From Acidimicrobiales bacterium (GTDB lineage: Bacteria > Actinomycetota > Acidimicrobiia > Acidimicrobiales > AC-9), in contig DATBBR010000143.1 of the NCBI GenBank assembly GCA_036270875.1, positions 1-34,024 on the forward strand: a stretch of 34,024 nucleotides of DNA, written 5' to 3'. The position numbers were made by a program, and so were the translations under genes. The notes below the pieces were generated by a model, which was given only the letters and a program-made list of their open reading frames with translations, searched no databases and was not told the DNA's origin. Every line of letters starts with the position of its first letter. Position 1 is the stretch's first letter. Below, piece by piece: positions 15,797-24,623 of the stretch.

Positions 15797-16666
15797 TCAG
15801 TCGGGCCGGGAGAACTGCACGATGGCGATGCCCAGCGCCGCCACCCCGATGAGCAGGACGACCCCGAGCTCGATCCCCACCGGCAGGCGCCACCCGAACC
15901 AGCTGAGCCCCGGGCTGAGCGTGGCGAAGTGGGCCGCCGACGAGCTGTGGGCGAACACCGCCCGACGCATGGGGTCCACGGCATAGCTCAACGGATCGAG
16001 CCGGGTCAGCACGGTGAGCCACTGCGGCAGCCCCGCGAGAGGGAACATCGCTCCCGACAGGAAGAACATGGGCAGCACGACGAACTGCATCACGACCTGG
16101 AACGACTCCACCTGCTGCATCCGCGCCGCCAGGACCATGCCCACGGCCGTCAGGGCCACTGCCATGAGGACCATCTCGCCCACCAGGATCAACAGCAGCG
16201 GCGCCGAGAACGGAATGCCCACGAGGGGGGACAGCACGAGGATGATCAGGGCCTGAAGCGTCGCGACCGTGGCCCCGCCCGCGCACTTGCCCACCACCAG
16301 CGACGAGCGCCGGATCGGAGCGACCAGCATCTCACGCAGGAAGCCGAACTCCCGGTCCCAGACGATTGACACCGCCGAGAAGATGGCCGAGAACAGGACC
16401 GTCATGGCGACGATGCCGGGGAAGATGAAGGTCCGGAAGTTCGAGCCCGACGTGGCCGGACCCCCTCGGACGATCGTCGAGAGCCCGGTGCCCAGCACGA
16501 ACAGGAAGAGCACCGGCTGAGCCAGCGAGGTCACGATCCGCAGCCGGTTGCGCCCGAAGCGGATGATCTCCCGTCGCCAGACCATGCGCGCCGCCCGAAG
16601 CTCGTCGCGCCAGGCGCCCCCGGCCAGGCGGATGGCTGCGACGTCGGGCGCGACAGTGGTCGTCAT
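15797..16666 (-). CDS. ABC-2 type permease (DrrB-like)
   Basis: The 289-aa membrane protein has six predicted transmembrane segments after a cytoplasmic N-terminus (RAARMVWRREIIRFGRNRLRIVTSLAQPVLFLFVLGTGL). The conserved region SIVWDREFGFLREMLVAPIRRSSLVVGK lies in the first half, and FQVVMQFVVLPMFFLSGAMFPLAGLP-type segments follow in the second. This is the DrrB/ABC2 exporter pattern. It overlaps the upstream ATPase gene by 4 bp (ATGA), so the two make one exporter. Substrate cannot be read from sequence; relatives export antibiotics or lipids. Confidence 0.9.
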   Translation of the reverse strand: MTTTVAPDVAAIRLAGGAWRDELRAARMVWRREIIRFGRNRLRIVTSLAQPVLFLFVLGTGLSTIVRGGPATSGSNFRTFIFPGIVAMTVLFSAIFSAVSIVWDREFGFLREMLVAPIRRSSLVVGKCAGGATVATLQALIILVLSPLVGIPFSAPLLLILVGEMVLMAVALTAVGMVLAARMQQVESFQVVMQFVVLPMFFLSGAMFPLAGLPQWLTVLTRLDPLSYAVDPMRRAVFAHSSSAAHFATLSPGLSWFGWRLPVGIELGVVLLIGVAALGIAIVQFSRPD

Positions 16667-17721
16667 CGCCGGCGCGCCGCCCTCATCCAGGGCGACGCCG
16701 CGTTGCGCTCGGACGACGAAGCCTCGGCGTCGCGGATGGTGCGGCCCGTGTGGGCCATGAAGACGTCGTCGAGGGTCGGGCGCGACACCCGTACTGACCG
16801 GATGGGGACCTGCAGCTCGGCGAAGAGCCGGGGAACGAACTCCTCACCAGCCGCCACGTGGAAGGTGACGGCCCCCTCGCTCAGGGTGGCCTCCAGCCCG
16901 AACTCGTTCAGCAGTCCCCGCATGGCCGCCACGTCGTCGTCCGTGCGCACCTCGACCCGGTCCTTGCCAACCCCCGCCTTCAGGGCCTCGGGGGTGTCGA
17001 TCACCACGATGCTGCCGCCGTCGATGATGGCGATGCGATCACAGTGCTCGGCTTCGTCCATGTAGTGCGTCGTGAGGAAGATCGTGATGTCCTCCTGGCG
17101 CCGCAGCTGGTTGATGTAGCTCCAGATGTGACTGCGGGTCTGGGGGTCGAGACCCACCGTCGGCTCGTCGAGGAACAGCACCCGCGGCGAGTGCATCAGC
17201 CCCCGGGCGATCTCCAGCCGTCGCTTCATCCCGCCCGAGAAGGTGCGGACGAGGCCTCCTCGGCGTTCCCAGAGGCCCACCATCTCGAGGACCTGCTGGA
17301 GCCGGCGATCGAGTCCGGCCCGTTCCACGCCGTAGAGCTCGGCGTGGAACATGAGGTTCTCCGTCGCCGTGAGGTAGTCGTCGAGCGTGGTGTCCTGGAA
17401 GACCAGGCCGATTCGTCGCCGCACCTCCGCTCGCTGCTTGACAACGTCGTAGCCGGCCACCAAGGCCTGGCCGCCCGTCGGTCGGGCGAGCGTGCAGAGC
17501 ATCGAGATCGTCGTCGACTTGCCCGCCCCGTTGGGCCCGAGGAAGCCGAAGGTCTCGCCCTGGGACACCTCGAAGCTGACCCCGTCCACAGCCTGGATGT
17601 CGCCGTAGCGCTTCTCGAGACCATCGACCTGGACGGCCAGGGGCCCTTTCCCGTCGCCGGGCGCCGTCCCCCGAGACGGCGCGAGGTCAGAAGGTGCACG
17701 GGTGGTCGCCAAGACATGCAC
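16663..17721 (-). CDS. ABC transporter ATP-binding protein (DrrA-like)
   Basis: The 352-aa protein has a complete nucleotide-binding domain: Walker A GPNGAGKST at 62-70, Q-loop VFQDTTLDDYLTATENL, signature FSGGMKRRLEIARGL, Walker B VLFLDEPTVGLDP and the switch His in TTHYMDEAEHCDR. The C-terminal part with RVSRPTLDDVFMAHTGR is the DrrA-type tail, which helps assembly with the permease in that family. GTG 17721 is preferred; the reading to 17808 adds an Arg-rich stretch. It is divergent from a RAM-domain gene. The 123-bp spacer contains two GGCGCCGGCC copies (17781-17790, 17793-17802), with no clear operator symmetry between them. Confidence 0.92.
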   Translation of the reverse strand: MHVLATTRAPSDLAPSRGTAPGDGKGPLAVQVDGLEKRYGDIQAVDGVSFEVSQGETFGFLGPNGAGKSTTISMLCTLARPTGGQALVAGYDVVKQRAEVRRRIGLVFQDTTLDDYLTATENLMFHAELYGVERAGLDRRLQQVLEMVGLWERRGGLVRTFSGGMKRRLEIARGLMHSPRVLFLDEPTVGLDPQTRSHIWSYINQLRRQEDITIFLTTHYMDEAEHCDRIAIIDGGSIVVIDTPEALKAGVGKDRVEVRTDDDVAAMRGLLNEFGLEATLSEGAVTFHVAAGEEFVPRLFAELQVPIRSVRVSRPTLDDVFMAHTGRTIRDAEASSSERNAASPWMRAARRR

Positions 17722-17830
17722 GATAGCCCGGTCAGGCCCGAGAACCGCCTCGGAGGCCGAGCAACGGGCGTGCCGGCCGCGGCGCCGGCCATGGCGCCGG
17801 CCCAGCACCGGCCACCCGGCGAGCAGCAGT

Positions 17831-17836
17831 TACGCT
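17831..17836 (+). promoter_or_regulatory. -10-like TACGCT before the RAM-domain gene
   Basis: TACGCT ends 8 nt before the GTG at 17845, suggesting a leaderless transcript. No -35 consensus is seen. Confidence 0.35.
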
Positions 17837-17844
17837 CGCCCTCC

Positions 17845-18126
17845 GTGGTGCACGCCTTCGTACTCATCGAAGCCGAGCTGGCCCAGGTCGCCGACCTGGC
17901 CGAGGCCCTGGCCGACGTCGACGGTGTCGCCGAGGTCTACTCGGTGGCCAGCGACGACGCCGACCTCGTGGCGATCATCCGCGTCCGCCGTCACGAGGAC
18001 CTGGCCGAGGTCGTGACCCGACGGATCGCCGCCCTCGGTGGGATCCGTAGCACCAGCACCATGGTGGCGTTCAAGTCCTACAGCCGCCACGACCTCGAAG
18101 CCATGTGGGATCTCGGTCCCGCCTGA
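17845..18126 (+). CDS. Stand-alone Lrp/AsnC ligand-binding (RAM) domain protein
   Basis: The 93-aa product is just the C-terminal effector domain of Lrp/AsnC regulators: VHAFVLIEAELAQVADLAEALADVDGVAEVYSVASDDADLVAIIRVRRHEDLAEVV, ending with the usual STSTMVAFKSY strand. No helix-turn-helix is encoded upstream in frame. Single-domain members bind amino acids and oligomerise, and may modulate full-length Lrp proteins or enzymes. It converges on trpD with 12 bp between stops. A link to amino-acid sensing beside trpD is tempting but unproven. GTG 17848 is an alternative start. Confidence 0.85.
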   Translation: MVHAFVLIEAELAQVADLAEALADVDGVAEVYSVASDDADLVAIIRVRRHEDLAEVVTRRIAALGGIRSTSTMVAFKSYSRHDLEAMWDLGPA

Positions 18127-18138
18127 AGCGGGCACACC

Positions 18139-19248
18139 TCATCGCTGGGCCGCGGTCGTCGAGACCTCGACCAGACGCGCCAGCACCGCGGCGGCCCGGC
18201 CGTCGTCGATGACAGCGGCCGCCCGGTCGACACCGGCCCGGAGATCCTCGGCCAGTCCGGCCACCACCATCGCCGCCGCCGCGTTGAGAACCGTGATGTC
18301 GCGATGCGGCCCATGCTCGCCGTCGAGAACGCGTCTGACCGTGACCGCGTTGTCCGCCGCGCCGCCACCGCGCAGCGACCCGAGGTCGCACCGCGCCAGC
18401 CCGAGCGCCGACGGGTCGATGACGTGGGCGCGCACCTCGACCGCGCCCGCGTCGTCCACATCGAGGTCGAGCACGCTCGATTCACCCGTCGTCGACAGCT
18501 CGTCGAGGCCGTCGTGGCCGTAGACGATCATGGCCCGCCTGGCCCCGTTGGCCTGGAGAACGCCGAGCATCTTCTCGGCCATGCCTGGGTCGCTGACCCC
18601 AACCACCTGGTATTGAGCCCGAGCAGGGTTGGCGAGGGGACCGAGGAAGTTGAACACCGTGGGCACTCCCAGCTCGCGCCGCACTGGTATCGCGTGGCGC
18701 ATGGCCGGGTGGAACCGCGGGGCGAAGCAGAATCCCATCCCCGCTTCCTCGATGCACCGGCGCACGCCCTGGGGTCCGAGGTCGATCACGACACCCAGTG
18801 CTTCGAGCACGTCGGCCGATCCACTGGCGGACGAGGCGGCGCGACCGCCGTGCTTGCAGACCCGGGCACCGGCCCCGGCCACGACCAACGCGGCCAGGGT
18901 CGAGACGTTGATGCTCTGGCTGCGGTCCCCGCCCGTGCCACAGGTGTCGACGAGCTTGCCCGGCACGTCCAGCGGTTCGGCCAGCTCGAGCATGGCCCGG
19001 ACCAGGCCCGCCATCTCCTCGACGGTCTCACCCTTGATGCGCAACGCGGTGACGAATGCCGCCACCTGAGCCGGCGTGGCCCCGCCGACGAGGATGTCAC
19101 CAAGGGCAGCGGCCGCCTCGTCGGCGCTGAGATCCTGATGGGCCATGAGCCGGCCCAGGACGGCGGGCCAGCCCCCGATCGCCTCCAGGCCGCTCGGTTG
19201 CTGGATGCTGGGCTCGCCAGCGTTCGGCGCCGAGGCGCTCAGTCCCAC
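18139..19248 (-). CDS. trpD: Anthranilate phosphoribosyltransferase
   Basis: The 369-aa enzyme transfers phosphoribosyl from PRPP to anthranilate, the second committed step of tryptophan synthesis. Hallmarks are DTCGTGGDRSQSINVST (the PRPP-binding glycine loop), KHGGRAASSASGSADVLEALG, FCFAPRFHPAMRHAIPVRRELGVPTVFNFLGPLANPA and the late metal-site acidic residues in GLDELS. The GTG at 19248 overlaps the upstream acyl-CoA dehydrogenase gene by 10 bp and gives a short N-terminal extension before GGWPAVLGRLMAHQDLSADEA, the usual family start. No other trp gene is in the window, and no attenuator-like leader is visible. Confidence 0.93.
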   Translation of the reverse strand: MGLSASAPNAGEPSIQQPSGLEAIGGWPAVLGRLMAHQDLSADEAAAALGDILVGGATPAQVAAFVTALRIKGETVEEMAGLVRAMLELAEPLDVPGKLVDTCGTGGDRSQSINVSTLAALVVAGAGARVCKHGGRAASSASGSADVLEALGVVIDLGPQGVRRCIEEAGMGFCFAPRFHPAMRHAIPVRRELGVPTVFNFLGPLANPARAQYQVVGVSDPGMAEKMLGVLQANGARRAMIVYGHDGLDELSTTGESSVLDLDVDDAGAVEVRAHVIDPSALGLARCDLGSLRGGGAADNAVTVRRVLDGEHGPHRDITVLNAAAAMVVAGLAEDLRAGVDRAAAVIDDGRAAAVLARLVEVSTTAAQR

Positions 19249-20414
19249 CACAGGTCGCGCTCCAGCACGCCGCGGGCGATGAGGCCCAGCTGGACCTCCG
19301 ACGTGCCCTCGACGATCGTGAGCTGTCGCGCGTCCCGGTAGTAGAGCTCGGTGAGGTGGTCCTTCATGTACCCGGCCGCGCCGAGCAGCTGCACGGCGAG
19401 CCCCGACGCCCGAACGGCCAGCTCGGTCGCGTGGTACTTCGCCATCGACAGGTACGGGACCCACTCCTTGGTGAACCGGCCCTGGTCGGCCAGCCACGCC
19501 GCTCGGTAGGTGAGCAGGCGGGCGGCCTCGATGTCGATGGCGAGCTTGGCGATCTCCCACTGGACCCCTTGGAAGCTGCCGACCGTCGTACCGAACGCCT
19601 CCCGACCCTGTACGTACTCGGTGGCGTACATGAGCGCCCCCTCGGCCAGGCCGATGCCTCGGGCTGCCACGATGGGGCGCATGGAGTTGAGGCCGAGCAT
19701 CGCGAGACGAAAGCCACCCACCTCGCCGACCACGTTCTCCGCCGGCACGCGAGCACCGTCCAGGAGCAGCTCGCCGGTATCTATGCCCCGCAGGCCCATC
19801 TTGCGATCTCGGCGGCCCACCTCGACGCCGTCCCACGCCCGCTCGACGATGAACGCGGTGATCGAGTCGTGGCGCCGGCTGGCAACGTCGCCGGTCTTGG
19901 CGAACACCGTGTACCAGTCGGCTTCGGCGACGCCCGACATCCAGCACTTGACGCCGTCCAGGACCCACCCGCCGGCGCGGTCGGGATCGGGCAGCGCCCG
20001 GGTGCGCATCCCCATCACGTCGCTGCCGGCCTGCGGCTCGGACAGCCCGAAGGCGGCGCGACGACTGCCGTCCGCGATCCCGGGTAGGTACCGACGCTTC
20101 TGATCGTCGGATCCGGCGATGAGGACGGGCCCGGTCGGCAACCTGGTCAAGAGGAGCATCAGGGCCGCCGTGTTGGAGTACTTGGCGACCTCCTCGATGG
20201 CCACGGTCAGGCCCGTGATCCCCGCTCCGGAGCCCCCCAGCTCGGTCGGGATGCACAGCCCCAGCAGCCCGGCGGCGGCGAACACCTCGAAGAGGTCCTG
20301 CGGGTACTCGCCGGTGTCGTCGATCTCTCTGGCTCGGGGGCGGACCTTGTCCTGGGAGAGACGCCGGACGGTGGCCTGTAGCTCGATCAACTCCTCGGAC
20401 AGCTCGAAGTCCAT
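19239..20414 (-). CDS. Acyl-CoA dehydrogenase
   Basis: The 391-aa flavoenzyme oxidises acyl-CoA at the alpha-beta bond and passes electrons to ETF. Family marks are LGLCIPTELGGSGAG, FGLSEPQAGSD (FAD/substrate loop), REAFGTTVGSFQGVQWEIAKLAIDIEAARLLTY, and the catalytic Glu in TIVEGTSEVQLG near residue 376, the position of the short- and medium-chain enzymes. Chain-length preference cannot be stated. A TAGCCT hexamer ends 6 nt before the ATG, suggesting a leaderless message. It overlaps trpD by 10 bp, an odd pairing of pathways. No ETF or other beta-oxidation genes are in the window. Confidence 0.93.
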   Translation of the reverse strand: MDFELSEELIELQATVRRLSQDKVRPRAREIDDTGEYPQDLFEVFAAAGLLGLCIPTELGGSGAGITGLTVAIEEVAKYSNTAALMLLLTRLPTGPVLIAGSDDQKRRYLPGIADGSRRAAFGLSEPQAGSDVMGMRTRALPDPDRAGGWVLDGVKCWMSGVAEADWYTVFAKTGDVASRRHDSITAFIVERAWDGVEVGRRDRKMGLRGIDTGELLLDGARVPAENVVGEVGGFRLAMLGLNSMRPIVAARGIGLAEGALMYATEYVQGREAFGTTVGSFQGVQWEIAKLAIDIEAARLLTYRAAWLADQGRFTKEWVPYLSMAKYHATELAVRASGLAVQLLGAAGYMKDHLTELYYRDARQLTIVEGTSEVQLGLIARGVLERDLWWD

Positions 20415-20420
20415 GGCCAG

Positions 20421-20426
20421 AGGCTA
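20421..20426 (-). promoter_or_regulatory. -10-like TAGCCT before the acyl-CoA dehydrogenase gene
   Basis: TAGCCT on the minus strand ends 6 nt before the ATG at 20414, suggesting a leaderless start in the 83-bp gap after whiB. Confidence 0.35.
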
Positions 20427-20497
20427 CCCAGGGGCCCGCCCCCTGTAGCCCGGGCCGCGACGTCCCGACGTGGCGGAGCCGACCCCTCCCCGGCCCG

Positions 20498-20728
20498 CTA
20501 TGCCGTCTTGCGCCGGTGTCGGATGATTCGGCGGCGCTCGCGCTCGGTGGCGCCGCCCCACACGCCGTCTCGCTCGCGATTCGCCAAGGCGTGCTCGAGG
20601 CACGGCTGACGCACCGGACAGATGCCACAGATCGCCTTCGCCTCCTCGGCCTCCTCGTCTGAGGGCGGATAGAAGACGTCTGGGTCAATGCCCCGGCACG
20701 CAGCATGCTGACGCCAGGAGTGTCTCAT
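20498..20728 (-). CDS. WhiB-family iron-sulfur regulator
   Basis: A 76-aa WhiB-like protein. Its four cluster-binding cysteines are C11, C34, C37 and C43 (CxxC in ICGICPVRQPC). The G-V-W-G-G turn is at 55-59, followed by a basic C-terminal tail ERERRRIIRHRRKTA for DNA contact. WhiB proteins hold a [4Fe-4S] cluster and act with the primary sigma factor. The class cannot be fixed; the sequence lies between WhiB1-like and WhiB2-like. ATG 20728 is chosen, with a GGAGG about 14 nt upstream; the longer reading adds no family sequence. It is divergent from glpD, with 246 bp between starts, room for regulation of both. Confidence 0.92.
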   Translation of the reverse strand: MRHSWRQHAACRGIDPDVFYPPSDEEAEEAKAICGICPVRQPCLEHALANRERDGVWGGATERERRRIIRHRRKTA

Positions 20729-20974
20729 GTGGGGATTCAATCCTCCGCTGTGGGCTCTGCACCATGCTGTTACCCGCGCCTCGCCACACTTACGCAGGCG
20801 ATCCACGGGCCCCAGCCGTGGGACTCCGAGTATCTATCAACATCGGAGCGGGAGTCCATTCTTTCGAGGCGCCCGGCGCCGATCCCTGCCCGCTCTGGCT
20901 GTCCGCCACCCAGTCGCCTGGTGGGCGCGACGCTCGGTCGGCGGGCGCTATGGCAAGCTCGGGGCCGGATCTCG
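20729..20974. other. whiB-glpD divergent intergenic region
   Basis: This 246-bp spacer holds no gene. For whiB (minus strand), TGGACT (20858-20853), an 18-nt spacer and GATACT (20834-20829) are a weak promoter candidate that would give a leader of about 90 nt. A CCACGG/CCGTGG hairpin with a 7-nt loop lies at about 20805-20823. No clear promoter or Shine-Dalgarno for glpD was seen. Confidence 0.4.
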
Positions 20975-22684
20975 ATGGCCGCCTCCCCCACCCCCCCGCC
21001 GCCGACCCGCTTCGATCGAGCTCACGCCCTCGATCGACTCGGTGACGAGCCCTTCGACGTGCTCGTCGTGGGCGGCGGCATCACGGGGGCCGGCGTGGCG
21101 CTCGACTCCGCCGCCCGGGGCCTGAAGACGGCGCTCGTCGAACGGGCCGACTTCGCGGGGGGCACCTCCTCGAAGTCCTCCAAGCTGGTCCACGGTGGCC
21201 TGCGCTATCTCCAGCAGCGTGAGGTGCGCCTGGTCTACGAGAACCTGGCTGAGCGCCAGCGGCTTCTGCACAACGCCCCGCACCTGGTCGCTCCCCTGCC
21301 GTTCCTCATCCCCCTCTTCGGGTCGGACGGAGTCGTCAACCGGGCCGTCTCCCGCGCCTACTCGAGCGCCCTCTGGCTCTACGACCTGACGGGTGGCCTC
21401 AGGATCGGTCGGCGGCACCGACGCATCGGCGTCGAGGAAGCCCTCGCCCACGTGCCGACACTCCGTACCGATCGCCTGGTTGCCGGCTTCATCTACTACG
21501 ACGCCCGGACCGACGATGCCCGCCTCACCCTCGCCATCGCTCGCACGGCGGTGCTCGACCACGGGGCCGTGGCGGCCAACTACGCCCCGGTCACGGCCCT
21601 GCTCAAGGAGGATGGACGGGTCCGAGGTGCCCGCCTGGACGTCGATGGTGCGGATCCCGTCGAGGTCCGGGCGTCGGCGGTCGTGAACGCCACCGGCGTG
21701 TGGGCAGACCGTGTCCGGGCCCTCGACGAAGGCGCGGATCCCCACTCCATCCGGCCCGCCAAGGGCGTGCACATCTCCGTCAGCAGGGACAAGCTGCCCT
21801 GCGACATCGCCGCCGTGCTGCCGGTGCCGAGCGACCGGCGCTCGGTGTTCGTCGTGCCGTGGGGCGACGATGTCTACATCGGGACGACCGACACCGACTA
21901 CTCGGGGCCGCTCGACGATCCCCGCTGCGAGGCCGAGGATGTCGAGTACGTGCTCCGGGCGGTCAACTCGTGGGTGACTCGACCACTCACTCCGGCGGAC
22001 GTGACTGGCGTATGGGCCGGACTGCGGCCCCTCCTCGCCGATCCCGGCGGCCGGGGCTCCCGCCGTGCTCGCACCGCCGACCTCTCCCGCCGCCACCAGG
22101 TGTCGGTCTCGCCGTCCGGCCTCATCAGCGTCACGGGCGGCAAGCTCACGACCTACCGCAAGATGGCGGCCGACACCGTCGACGAGGTGGTCGAGGTGCT
22201 CGGCCGCGGGCGGAGACGGAGCCCGACCGGGTCGATGCCGCTTCGAGGCGCCGCCGGCACGGCAGAGCTCCGCCAGGATGGGGCCTCGGGGCGGCTCGGG
22301 GTCGACCAGCCCGTCGTCGACCACCTGGTCGGGCGGTACGGAGGCGAGGCCCGCACCGTGCTCGCCATGGTGCACGGCGACCCGGCCATGGGGGCGCCGA
22401 TGGTGGAGGGATTGCCCTACCTACGGGCGGAGGCGGTGTACGGGGCGCGCTACGAGATGGCGCACACGCTCGAGGACGTCCTCAGCCGTCGCACCCGCGC
22501 CACGCTGCGCGACGAGGAGGCGACGGCGGACGCCGCGGCCGACGTCGCCGATCTCCTCGCCCCCGAGCTGGGCTGGAGCCCGGCCGAGGCCGAGCAGCAG
22601 GTGACGGGCTTTCGGGAGTCGGTGAACGGCGACCTCGCCGCGGCTCGCCTGGCTCGCCACCACGCCGGCCGCCAGGGCGCCTGA
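20975..22684 (+). CDS. glpD: Glycerol-3-phosphate dehydrogenase (FAD)
   Basis: The 569-aa flavoprotein oxidises sn-glycerol-3-phosphate to dihydroxyacetone phosphate and passes electrons to quinone at the membrane. It shows the FAD-binding GGGITGAG at 33-40, SSKSSKLVHGGLRYLQ at 65-80, the catalytic block YYDARTDDARL, IGTTDTDYSG and SVTGGKLTTYRKMA, with a C-terminal helical DAO_C domain. ATG 20975 gives a Pro-rich N-terminal tail of about 12 residues before the family sequence; the frame is open further upstream without family character. It is first in an operon: the AGPS-like gene starts 2 nt after its stop. DHAP made here could feed that enzyme once acylated. Confidence 0.94.
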   Translation: MAASPTPPPPTRFDRAHALDRLGDEPFDVLVVGGGITGAGVALDSAARGLKTALVERADFAGGTSSKSSKLVHGGLRYLQQREVRLVYENLAERQRLLHNAPHLVAPLPFLIPLFGSDGVVNRAVSRAYSSALWLYDLTGGLRIGRRHRRIGVEEALAHVPTLRTDRLVAGFIYYDARTDDARLTLAIARTAVLDHGAVAANYAPVTALLKEDGRVRGARLDVDGADPVEVRASAVVNATGVWADRVRALDEGADPHSIRPAKGVHISVSRDKLPCDIAAVLPVPSDRRSVFVVPWGDDVYIGTTDTDYSGPLDDPRCEAEDVEYVLRAVNSWVTRPLTPADVTGVWAGLRPLLADPGGRGSRRARTADLSRRHQVSVSPSGLISVTGGKLTTYRKMAADTVDEVVEVLGRGRRRSPTGSMPLRGAAGTAELRQDGASGRLGVDQPVVDHLVGRYGGEARTVLAMVHGDPAMGAPMVEGLPYLRAEAVYGARYEMAHTLEDVLSRRTRATLRDEEATADAAADVADLLAPELGWSPAEAEQQVTGFRESVNGDLAAARLARHHAGRQGA

Positions 22685-22686
22685 TC

Positions 22687-24195
22687 GTGGCCGGCCGGGC
22701 CGTGCCCGTCGCGCCGATCGACATCGACGCGCCACCGTCGGGGATCCGCTACCGGTTCGCGGACGGTGGCGTCGATGTCGACATCGGGCTCCTGGAGCGT
22801 CTGCGGAGCGTGTGCGACCAGGTCGACACGGACGAGGCGTCGCGTGTGGACGCCGGGCGGGACTGGTGGCCCCTTTCCATCGTGTGGGCCACCGCGGGCA
22901 CGGTGCCCGCCCGGCCGGCGGCCGTCGTCCGTCCGACCGACGCCGCCCAGGTCGCGGCAGTGCTGGCCCTATGCAACGAGTCCCGGGTGCCGGTGACCCC
23001 GGTCGCCGGTCGCAGCGGGGTGTGTGGGGCGAGCCTCCCCGTCTTCGGCGGCGTGAGCCTCGATCTGTGCGAGCTGAGGGGCGTGCACTCGGTCGACGAT
23101 GCCTCGTTGGTCGCCGACGTGGACGCCGGCACCTTCGGCGTGGACCTCGAGGCCGAGCTCCGCTCGAGCTACGGCGTCACGCTCGGGCACTGGCCCCAGT
23201 CGGTGGAGCTGTCGACGGTCGGAGGGTGGCTCGCATGCCGCTCCGCCGGTCAGTACTCGACCCGGTACGGCAAGATCGAGGACATGGTGGTCGGGCTGGA
23301 CGTCGCCCTGGCGGACGGTCGCGTCGTGCACACCGGCGGATGGCCCCGCGCCGCCGTCGGGCCGGACCTCACCCAGCTGTTCGTCGGCAGCGAGGGCACG
23401 ATGGGGGTCATCACCAGGAGCCAGCTGCGGGTCCATCCGGTCCCGGCGGAGGAACGACGCCTGGCACTCGGCTTCCCCTCGTTCGCCGAAGGCCTCGATG
23501 CCTGCCGGCGCATCCTGCGACGGGGGGCGACCCCAGCCGTGCTTCGTCTGTACGACGAGGTGGAGTCTGCCCGCACGTTCGATGCCGACGACACCTGTGT
23601 GCTCGTCGTGCTGGACGAAGGAGACCCGGTCCTCATCGATGCGACCGCCCAGGTCGTGACGCAGGAATGCACCACGGCCGGGCCCCTCGGGGTGTCGTTC
23701 GTCGAGCGCTGGCTGGCGCACCGCAACGACGTGTCCGCCCTCGGAGCCCTCGCCCGTCGACACATCGTGGTCGACACGATCGAGATCGCGGCCCGATGGT
23801 CGGCGCTCCTCCCGATCTACGACGACGCCGTCTCCCGGCTGAGGTCGATGGACGGGACGCTGGCCGCCTCCGCCCACCAGTCACACGCCTACACCGACGG
23901 CGCCTGCCTCTACTTCACCTTCGCCGGGCAGGGCCCGGAGCCCGACGACCTCGAGTGGGCTGAGCGCTATTACGCCGAGGCCTGGCGCGCCGTGATGGAG
24001 GCCACGACCGCGCATGGCGGCGCCATCAGCCACCACCACGGGGTGGGTCTCAACCGGGCCCGCTTCCTCGCACCCGCTCTGGGCCCCGCCTTCGGGACCC
24101 TCACGGACCTCAAGGCGGCCGTCGACCCCCACGGCATCCTCAACCCGGGCAAGCTGGGACTGCCCTCGCCGTTCGGTGGTGCGGTATGGCCCTGA
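22687..24195 (+). CDS. FAD-binding oxidase, alkyl-DHAP synthase (AGPS)-like
   Basis: The 502-aa protein belongs to the VAO/PCMH flavoprotein superfamily and most resembles alkyldihydroxyacetonephosphate synthase, which swaps the acyl group of acyl-DHAP for a fatty alcohol to form an ether bond. The FAD loop PVTPVAGRSGVCGA is at 102-115. GHWPQSVELSTVGGWLACRSAGQYSTRYGKIEDMVVGL (168-205) and FVGSEGTMGVIT (232-243) fit AGPS. The active-site-like SHAYTDGACLYFTF (399-412) and SHHHGVG (448-454) are retained. Actinobacterial homologues are often annotated so, but whether they make ether lipids is not settled. Adjacent glpD supplies DHAP. Start is GTG 22687, and the 3' end overlaps the next gene by 10 bp. 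Confidence 0.82.
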   Translation: MAGRAVPVAPIDIDAPPSGIRYRFADGGVDVDIGLLERLRSVCDQVDTDEASRVDAGRDWWPLSIVWATAGTVPARPAAVVRPTDAAQVAAVLALCNESRVPVTPVAGRSGVCGASLPVFGGVSLDLCELRGVHSVDDASLVADVDAGTFGVDLEAELRSSYGVTLGHWPQSVELSTVGGWLACRSAGQYSTRYGKIEDMVVGLDVALADGRVVHTGGWPRAAVGPDLTQLFVGSEGTMGVITRSQLRVHPVPAEERRLALGFPSFAEGLDACRRILRRGATPAVLRLYDEVESARTFDADDTCVLVVLDEGDPVLIDATAQVVTQECTTAGPLGVSFVERWLAHRNDVSALGALARRHIVVDTIEIAARWSALLPIYDDAVSRLRSMDGTLAASAHQSHAYTDGACLYFTFAGQGPEPDDLEWAERYYAEAWRAVMEATTAHGGAISHHHGVGLNRARFLAPALGPAFGTLTDLKAAVDPHGILNPGKLGLPSPFGGAVWP

Positions 24196-24623
24196 CCCGA
24201 CCCTCGCTGGAGGCCCGCACCGTGGGCGGAGCGGCGCTGGCCATCCTGGCCGTGGCCCTGCCCGTCGTCCTGGCCATCGAAGCGGTGAAGGGCGACGATC
24301 TCGCCGGAGAAGAGTCGTCGATCTGGGCCCTCGGCGCCCTCGCGGTGGTGGCCGCCTTCGTGATCGGTGGCGGGATTGCCGGTGCCCGCCGCCCGGAGAC
24401 GGCCATCGGCCACAGCGTGGCCGCCGCCGCACTCGCCTTCCTCGTGCTGGTCGTGATCGCCATCGTGCGGCGCCTGGTGGATGGCGCCGGGCTGTCGGCG
24501 GCCGTCGGCGCCAGCTTCGTTCTGCTCGCAGTCGTCTGCCTGTCCATGGGGATTCTCGGTGGCTATCTCGCCATGCGGGTCCGGACCCACCAGGCCGGTC
24601 GCCGGTCCGGCTCGAGACCGTGA
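24186..24623 (+). CDS. Four-helix integral membrane protein, unknown function
   Basis: I do not recognise this 145-aa protein. It has four hydrophobic segments: about 13-32 (VGGAALAILAVALPVVLAIE), 46-64, 80-94 and 106-128, joined by short charged loops, with a basic C-terminal tail (RVRTHQAGRRSGSRP). No motif or catalytic residue stands out. It overlaps the AGPS-like gene by 10 bp and the kinase gene by 4 bp (GTGA), so it is firmly in the operon. A membrane anchor or small carrier for a lipid or polyol is possible but not shown. Confidence 0.8.
   Translation: MALTRPSLEARTVGGAALAILAVALPVVLAIEAVKGDDLAGEESSIWALGALAVVAAFVIGGGIAGARRPETAIGHSVAAAALAFLVLVVIAIVRRLVDGAGLSAAVGASFVLLAVVCLSMGILGGYLAMRVRTHQAGRRSGSRP

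Noticed and set aside
17781-17802. Two GGCGCCGGCC copies between the ABC ATPase and RAM genes as an operator
   Set aside because: Self-complementary GC-rich decamers are common at this base composition and nothing ties them to either promoter.
19249-20706. Upstream extension of the trpD frame across the acyl-CoA dehydrogenase gene
   Set aside because: Low-complexity Arg/Gly-rich translation out of frame with a clear acyl-CoA dehydrogenase gene.
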